Of a stretch of 64,000 nt of DNA, positions 57,509-64,000 are shown piece after piece. The DNA lies in the NCBI RefSeq assembly GCF_905220565.1, contig NC_059396.1, forward strand, positions 9,645,206-9,709,205, in the 5' to 3' direction. Below the pieces are notes generated by a model. That model made no database searches. It was given only the letters and a program-made list of their open reading frames with translations, and was not told the DNA's origin. The translations under genes were made by a program, and so were the position numbers. This DNA is from Melitaea cinxia (taxonomy: Eukaryota > Arthropoda > Insecta > Lepidoptera > Nymphalidae). The number at the start of each line of letters is the position of its first letter. Position 1 is the stretch's first letter.

Positions 57509-58761
57509 CTTTATTTTGTTTCTCAAAATAGCTAATAGTGTTAAAAGATACTTGCAAAGTTCTAGAATTGGCCGAAAAGTCGTTTAGGAGCTAGACCACT
57601 TATAATACCTGAGCGCAGTATCCGGTGGTCGCTGTCGGGGCTACATCTGACGCCTAACAGTTTTCATTCATTCGTTTTTTTTTTTTCATTTCAGTTTTAG
57701 TAATGGTATATGATAATAACAAACCATTGCAATAACGCACAATACATTTTCAAAATCGCATCATCGGGCAAATTGAAAATTGAAATAAGCCACAAGTGGT
57801 AAAATGAGTCCCTTGGGACTGAAGTCTTCTACTGTATTGTGACGCATAGTAAATCAGTGATAGATCAGTGACGTCTAGCCGGTTTTGACAGTTTACGTTT
57901 ATTGACAAACATCTACACTAACGTATCTTACCTTGTGATACCATTGTCTTCTTACAACAAAAAGAGTAACTTGTGAACTCTATGAATTTAATTTTATAAC
58001 ATTTTTAATATTCTTTACTGCACTTAAACATTTTGTACAGTTATTTATATACAAATTTAGTAGTTATACAATTTAGTAGTTTTAGTTAATATGACATTAC
58101 CTACATTTTAGTAAGTACTAAGTAGTTTATTAACGAAATACTAATAAAATACCGAAATAATAATAATGTCATTGTGTTATAAAGTATTCTAACCTGTCTA
58201 CCCTCTGAACGGCGTACACGATGCCTACAGTATGAATCATCGAGAGGAGTGAAAGTTAAATATTGCAAACTTCGATTGAGACAGCAAAATCTATGAAACC
58301 TGACACTAATCCGTAAGTATACACTATAAACTTATAAAGTGTGTAATGTAAACCATATACTATCTGAATAAATAGATTCATGTCTCAATAACAGATGTGT
58401 GCACTAAATAAGTAAATACTTGTATCGTAAAAGATTCGAATACTCGTAACTATCACTATCGTAATTTTTTACAGATGAACTTTTAGATTGGCTAAGTGTG
58501 CTTAAATAAACATATCAGTACAATTTTTTCAGATGATCGGCGCCCACACGACAAGATAAACAATTCTACTCGTATTAACTAAATAAACTAAAGAAAGAAT
58601 ACAATGGAGTTAAACAACTTTTCAAATCATTATTTAACAAAATATAGTGCTGCTACTTTGACTGAGATGGTATAGATTCGTTATCAATGCAATGAAATCT
58701 CAATAAAATACGTTGTTTGTATCAAAAGAATTATACAAACGATTGCAGTCTATTAGCTTCT
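57508..58761. other. AT-rich unique DNA
   Basis: No gene or recognised repeat. Confidence 0.4.
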
Positions 58762-58990
58762 TTTCAGTGAGTCAGTCAGTCAGTTCAGCCTATTGCAGTC
58801 CACTGCTGGACATAAGCCTCCCAAAGTTCGCGCCAGACATTCCGGTTTTCCGCAATCCTCACCCAGTCTACACCGGCAATCTTACGTAGATCGTCGGTCC
58901 AACGGGCCGGAGGACGTCCCAAACTTCGTTTGCCAAGACGCGGTCTCCACTCCAGGACCCGTCTGCTCCAACGGCCATCGGTCAATTTCT
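58762..58990 (-). pseudogene. RTE C-terminal fragment with intact short frame
   Basis: On the minus strand it reads 'DGRWSRRVLEWRPRLGKRSL', 'GRPPARWTDDLRKIAGVDW' and 'NVWRELWEAYVQQWTAIG', the last about 65 residues of an RTE polyprotein, then the 3' end '...GCAATAGGCTGAAC' and a (TGAC)n tail. The frame is unbroken but it is only the extreme C-terminus, so it is inert. It provides the cleanest RTE 3' end to compare with SINE2. Confidence 0.8.
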
Positions 58991-59804
58991 TTAAATTTAT
59001 AAAAAATACTTTCAGTTTTTATTACAAGTATAATATACTCGTATATATGGTTATATTGTATTATTGCAGTTTCATAGTTAATTATTTACGTTACTAAATG
59101 TGGTAAAATAATCAAATAAGGTCTACTTTTAGATAGACATTAGATTTTTAAGGCCAACTCTGAAACCATTGAAATAGCGAACATAATTTATTCATTCCTA
59201 GATCTGTAATATATATCATTATAGATAAATTTAAACGATAAACTAAAACTGTATCTCTATATTTTAGCAAAATTTATTTTGTTGGCCCAAAACCCAATCA
59301 GATAATTACGAAAAACGCAGGATCCGTATTATTATTTTCCTACTACAAAGCTGCCTATCTATACAATCTTAATTTAATTTCTTAATTTAATATCTAGTAA
59401 GTTAATCGTTATTTATAACTGCAGTTACATAGTTAACTCATAATAATAGATGATTAATGAATAACAGAATTACCTGTTGTCGATAACAAGTTGACAGATA
59501 TTTATTTCATCACATTTCTTTATTAAAATTTAACATCTTGACATAACAATACTCTTATTAGGTAGTTTGATTTTGAAATCACATTGCACATCATTTCAAA
59601 ACATTTGATCTTCGTGACCTTGCTAGCGTACTTAATTGAGTGCTACTTGCATATTACATTATGTGATATTATGCCAATACCTTGACACGTTGGTCATTCA
59701 CAAACCATTTTTACATGTCTTCAGATTAAACTTTGATTGATAAAATTCAAAGCAATGTGATCTTTAATCTCCAGTCATTTTTTTAATAAAGATGTATTTA
59801 TTTC
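58991..59804. other. AT-rich unique DNA
   Basis: Nothing recognisable. Confidence 0.4.
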
Positions 59805-60145
59805 TTTATTTATTTATTCTTAAGAATAAATTGTATATCAAAATACAGATTGGATTATCCACTAAGGTAGGGCACAGCAGGAATTTCCTGCACAAAATAT
59901 GGAGCAGCCCGACTGGGGTAGTACCTCGACCTTAGAGAAGATCACAGCAAAATAATACGGTTTTCAAGCAGTATTGTGTTCTTGCTGGTGAGTAAGGTGA
60001 CCAGACCTCCTGGGGGATTGGGGATTGGGTCGGCAACGCGCTTGCGATGCTTCTGGTGTTGCAGGCGTCTATAAGCTACGGTAATCGCTTACCATCAGGT
60101 GAGTCGTACGCTTGTTTGCAGACTTAGTGACATAAAAAATAAATA
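59805..60145 (+). repeat. Lepidopteran-type interspersed repeat (family I)
   Basis: 'GGGCACAGCAGGAATTTCCT', 'CAGCCCGACTGGGGTAGTAC', 'GGTCGGCAACGCGCTTGCGA' and 'GGTAATCGCTTACCATCAGG' followed by an A-rich tail. The wording is common across moths and butterflies. It may be a SINE or a LINE 3' UTR; the tail points to plus orientation. Contains the stem ATCGCTTACC near GGTAATCGC. Confidence 0.65.
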
Positions 60146-60699
60146 AAATAAAGTTATATAAAGAAAATATAGAGAAAACGGTGTACAAAGGTGATTTTCT
60201 CACTAAAAGAGTGATTTCTGCCGTATACAATAATATAAAGATGATAGTAACGTGACGTTTTTAACTCCGTAGTTTTTTCTCATAGGAAAGGATCAAAGTA
60301 AGGTTTACCTATATTAAATTGGTAAGCAGAAGTTGATAATTAATCCCCTAATTATGTGTTCCTTACCTGATTAATTGGAAATTAGTTTAAATCTTCAAGT
60401 TTCAGTAGAATTATAAGTGCCGCTGGGTGACGAAGTGCTACTACCGTGCCATACTAAAAACAATATTCGTCATCAAATACCATTTTGATCTGATTTACGT
60501 TTTACTTTCGGATTTGAATAAAGTCGCAGATATCCCTATTAAAAAATAGATTACAGCACAGGGGGTTCATCCTAAGGAGTGCTGGTGCAGTGCACTCCCA
60601 CGAAAATTACACGATAATCTTAAATCTATATTTCTTTATAATACATAATATCCTTACATGACATTCTTTTTATTCTACTATATCTATACATTGGTCTTT
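60146..60699. other. AT-rich unique DNA
   Basis: No gene or recognised repeat. Confidence 0.35.
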
Positions 60700-60985
60700 T
60701 ATATTACCTAAACCTACGCGTACATTTAACATCAAGTTGTAACGAGTGGAGCGCCAGCGATTGCGTTCCTATGAAACGAAGTTTAGTACGATTCCTAGCC
60801 ATGTATTCGATGAGTGCGAAAGAGAAATATCGACACCGGCCGACGCGTAAAACAAAAGATTTCGTATGAAAAATTAGTATAATCTGGAGAGCCACTCACG
60901 CGCGACACTTACCAAACTGCGGTTTAGGCCGTGCCACGCGCCGTGAGAATAACCTGCCTATGCGCTATCCGTTCTTATGTATACA
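60700..60985 (+). promoter_or_regulatory. Long CpG-rich block upstream of a possible exon
   Basis: Contains GTGGAGCGCCAGCGATTGCG, ACACCGGCCGACGCGTAAAA and GCCGTGCCACGCGCCGTGAG. It sits just upstream of the split open frame at 61064-61693, so a promoter is plausible. This is position-based inference only. Confidence 0.3.
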
Positions 60986-61063
60986 AATAAACGTGTCGGC
61001 TTCGTAAGTTATTTCGCAGTTTTTCTTTTAACTAAGTATTAAAAAATAGTTGGTGCGCGACAT

Positions 61064-61693
61064 TTTGTGTTAGAAATAGAACAATACAGTGTAAATTTTA
61101 TTAAACAGGGTGAAAAGACTCTCGAAATGTGCCTCGAATTGAAAGCTAAGAGGCCACAACATCTTGAAATTGCACTTACTCAAAAATGTTGTCTCACTCA
61201 CTTCAGCCTATCGCAGTCCACTACTGGACATAGGCCTCCACAAGTTCGCGCCAAAAATGGCGTACACTCATGTGTTTTGCCCATAGTCACCACGGTAGAC
61301 AGTCAGTCACACGGTGACTGCAAAGCTGACTTTGTCGCACCGAAAACGCTGCTGCCCATCTTCGGCCTATGTATTTCAAAGCCAGCATTAGTATTTATCC
61401 CACCATCGGTCGGCTTTTTAAGTTCCAAGGTGGCATTGGACCTGTGTTATCCCTTAGTCGCCTCTTACGACACCCACGGTACGTAACCACAGAGCAAAAA
61501 AATGTAGTACGAAAACTAAATCATTTACGCGTGTTTTTTAATCTGAACAATATTTCAAAACACATTGATTGTGTGAATGTGAAGGAAGCAATAAACTATT
61601 TTGTTTTCCGTGTCTGGTGTTTGGAGTTAGCGCCGGCAGTGGTGGTGAATCTGCATGGACGGAATGAATTTTTCCGTACACATAAAATAAACG
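61064..61693 (+). pseudogene. Possible gene fragment split by a SINE2 insertion
   Basis: Before the SINE the frame reads 'FIKQGEKTLEMCLELKAKRP' and 'QHLEIALTQKCCLTH', preceded by an acceptor-like 'TTTTATTAAACAG'. After it a frame reads 'NVVRKLNHLRVFFNLNNISK', 'VNVKEAINYFVFRVWCLEL' and 'APAVVVNLHGRNEFFRT', and reaches CG|GTAAGC, a good splice-donor match at 61693/61694. Composition looks protein-like on both sides. I do not recognise the family. Alternatives are a decayed gene exon or an old transposon ORF. The two sides may not belong to one protein. Confidence 0.3.
61196..61485 (-). repeat. SINE2 copy interrupting an open frame
   Basis: Minus-strand SINE2 with tail 'ATGTCCAGTAGTGGACTGCG' then 'ATAGGCTGAAGTGAGTGAG', and head truncated at 'CCGTGGGTGTCGTAAGAGG'. 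It carries a short internal change near 61300 (CAGTCAGTCACACGGTGACT). No clear target-site duplication. Confidence 0.8.
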
Positions 61694-62074
61694 GTAAGCT
61701 CTAGATTCTCGTTTATTTTTTGTGAACTCCTACCAAAAAATTTCACAAACCGCCTCTGGGTTACAATGAAAAGAGTTTTGACCTTTAAATGTTAAAAAAA
61801 TGTCAAATTTTCCCAATTAACATTTTTAGTTTAATTCGGGTTTGTTTTGAATTACACACAAAGATTGAAGAGTTCTAGTAATCAATTCTAATATTATTTG
61901 TTTACTTTTAGATTTAAATTAGTATCAGAAACTAGGACGACGTATGCAGATGCATACATATTTTTATTTGAATAGAACTGAACCTATATAAATTTAAAAA
62001 TGTCCCACTATTGGCCTTGCGGATTGACAAATCATTTTTCTAGAAAAATTTACAAGACCAGAATCGATAATTGT
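61694..62074. other. AT-rich unique DNA
   Basis: Nothing recognisable. Confidence 0.35.
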
Positions 62075-62355
62075 TTCCTTGCAAACGAAAACAACGACTT
62101 CAGTTACACTGAAAAGTAGTCCTAATACCACGTGAGTAGACGGAAAAATAGTCAAGTAAATACGCATTATTTGACATAACTCAAAAAGTACTCGTTAGAT
62201 CTAAATCAAACCACTAAATGGGACTACATTACATGTTTGTAACCAGCTTTCGAATAAAATAACATCAAAATTGGTACACCCAGTACAAATTTATGGCGTA
62301 ACACACATAAGAAATTGCACGGAAATTGAGAACCTCCTCCTTTTTTGAAGTAATT
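62075..62355 (-). repeat. Family A copy, degenerate
   Basis: 'TTGCAAACGAAAACAACGAC', 'CACGTGAGTAGACGGAAAAA', 'TTGGTACACCCAGTACAAAT' and 'GAACCTCCTCCTTTTTTGAA' preserve the order of family A in reverse with many differences. It appears to be the oldest copy in the window. Confidence 0.6.
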
Positions 62356-62529
62356 TACCGTGAAGTAAGTGACCGTTTCGGAACTTTGCTACTATGATAC
62401 CAGAGAGTTTACTAGTGTTGTTTTCATTCTTAGTTACTTCCACTGATTGATTCAGCTCCCAACAAACACACTGCTGGGCATTTGTCTTCTCCATGAGCTC
62501 TTCGGAGCTTAATCCGTCAAGGTTACTAA

Positions 62530-63255
<726 letters not shown>

Positions 63256-63640
63256 TTCTCTCAAAGATAGGATTAGAAATGAAACTGTCCTCAAGAGAAC
63301 GAAAGTAACCGACATAGCCCACAGAATTAGCAAGTTGAAGTGGCAGTGGGCAGTCATTTGTGTCGTAGGAACAATGACCGTTGGCGCAAACGTGTCCTGG
63401 AGTGGAGACCGCGTCTGGCAAAACTGACCGTTGGAGCAGACGTGTCATGGAATGGAGACAGCGTCTTGGCAAACGCAGTGTGGGACGCCCTCCGGCTCGC
63501 TGGAACGATGATGTACGTAAGATTGCCGGTGTAGGCTGGATGAGGATTGCGGAAAACCGGGATATCTGGTGCGAACTTGGGGAGGCCTATTGGAGGACTA
63601 TTGGACTGCAATAGGCTGAAATGATAATGATGATAATTAT
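63256..63640 (+). pseudogene. RTE C-terminal fragment with internal tandem duplication
   Basis: It starts 'SLKDRIRNETVLKRTKVTDI' and 'AHRISKLKWQWA'. Then a roughly 49-bp stretch is duplicated in tandem (ACCGTTGGCGCAAACGTGTC at 63379, ACCGTTGGAGCAGACGTGTC at 63428), with the first copy ending in a stop. A second frame continues 'RRVMEWRQRLGKRSVGRPPA' and 'RWNDDVRKIAGVGWMRIAEN'. The 3' end 'CAATAGGCTGAAATGATAAT' with a (GAT)-rich tail matches the other RTE ends. Inert. Confidence 0.8.
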
Positions 63641-63884
63641 TATTTTACTATTGATTGGCCAACGTACCTAACGGTAAGACTTCTATAAGAAAGTGCGCTT
63701 CCTAAAAAGTATATTTACAACATGAAAGGCTTAAAAGTCTTTCCATTTTTTGTCAGCTATTTTACAATGCGACCTCTTTTTTAATTGGCATTATAAAAAA
63801 AATAATCTATTGTTTATTATTTAATCTTCGAGCTTTTCGATGAGTAGACTTATTAAAATAGAAAGTAGAATAATAATGCACTTG
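63641..63884. other. AT-rich unique DNA
   Basis: Nothing recognisable. Confidence 0.3.
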
Positions 63885-64000
63885 CCGTGTGATGTCGGCC
63901 GAGTAGAATATCACCACCCCCTTTCTGCCCGTGTGGGTCGTAAAATGCGACCGAGGGATAAACCTGGCTCAAAACCATCAGGGTCCTGGCGAAGGAAAAC
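63885..64000 (+). repeat. SINE2 subfamily head, running off the window
   Basis: 'GCCGTGTGATGTCGGCCGAG', 'CACCACCCCCTTTCTGCCCG' and 'CGACCGAGGGATAAACCTGG' align in order with the head of the full-length copy at 37644 but with many differences, so it is a related subfamily. The rest lies beyond the window edge. Confidence 0.55.

Overview
This is AT-rich, intron- or intergenic-type DNA from an insect, almost certainly a moth or butterfly. The evidence is the mixture of interspersed repeats I recognise as lepidopteran-type: RTE-clade and R1-clade LINE fragments, a Dong/R4-like element sitting in a TAA/TTA array, tRNA-headed SINEs, and several short insect repeat families. There is no bacterial-style gene organisation, no rRNA, no CRISPR array and no free-standing tRNA gene. 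I could not assign a single intact host protein-coding gene. The long open frames are pieces of retrotransposon polyproteins.

Layout. At 1-2 kb there is unique DNA with a CpG-rich islet and a SINE fragment. At 2.05-3.77 kb a Dong-like element (minus strand) lies inside the (ATT)n tail of an older LINE. At 3.9-4.5 kb is a repeat called family C here. At 4.6-6.0 kb is a 5'-truncated R1-clade element with a poly(A) tail and a perfect 15-bp target-site duplication. At 7.3-9.7 kb are copies of a modular repeat (family A). At 10.2-12.9 kb a 5'-truncated RTE element with an intact 345-residue reverse-transcriptase fragment, a (TTTA)n tail and a 13-bp target-site duplication lies inside an older repeat. 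At 16.9-19.7 kb are a LINE C-terminus split by a SINE and two family C copies. The stretch from 19.7 to 32.5 kb is mostly single-copy AT-rich DNA with scattered short CpG-rich islets. From 32.5 to 46.5 kb is a dense repeat nest: two decayed RTE fragments, three copies of a roughly 330-bp SINE, a foldback element with 137-bp arms, a 130-bp tandem array and more family A. From 46.5 to 52.5 kb is mainly unique DNA with one unrecognised decayed coding stretch. From 52.5 kb to the end are further repeats, two more RTE ends, a long TA/TG microsatellite and one possible exon split by a SINE.

How the parts relate. The RTE LINE fragments at 32.6, 58.8 and 63.3 kb and two different SINE families share nearly the same 3' end, built around 'ATGTCCAGCAGTGG' followed by 'AGGCTG'. 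This is what is expected if the SINEs are copied by the RTE machinery. Several copies still have target-site duplications, so insertion order can be read directly. By my own rough tally about a quarter to a third of the window is recognisable repeat.

I did not find a convincing new functional system. The most unusual items are the foldback element, the family A module and tandem-array relationship, the shared LINE/SINE tails, the two unrecognised split reading frames at 48.4-48.7 and 61.1-61.7 kb, and the set of short CpG-rich islets in an otherwise gene-poor region.
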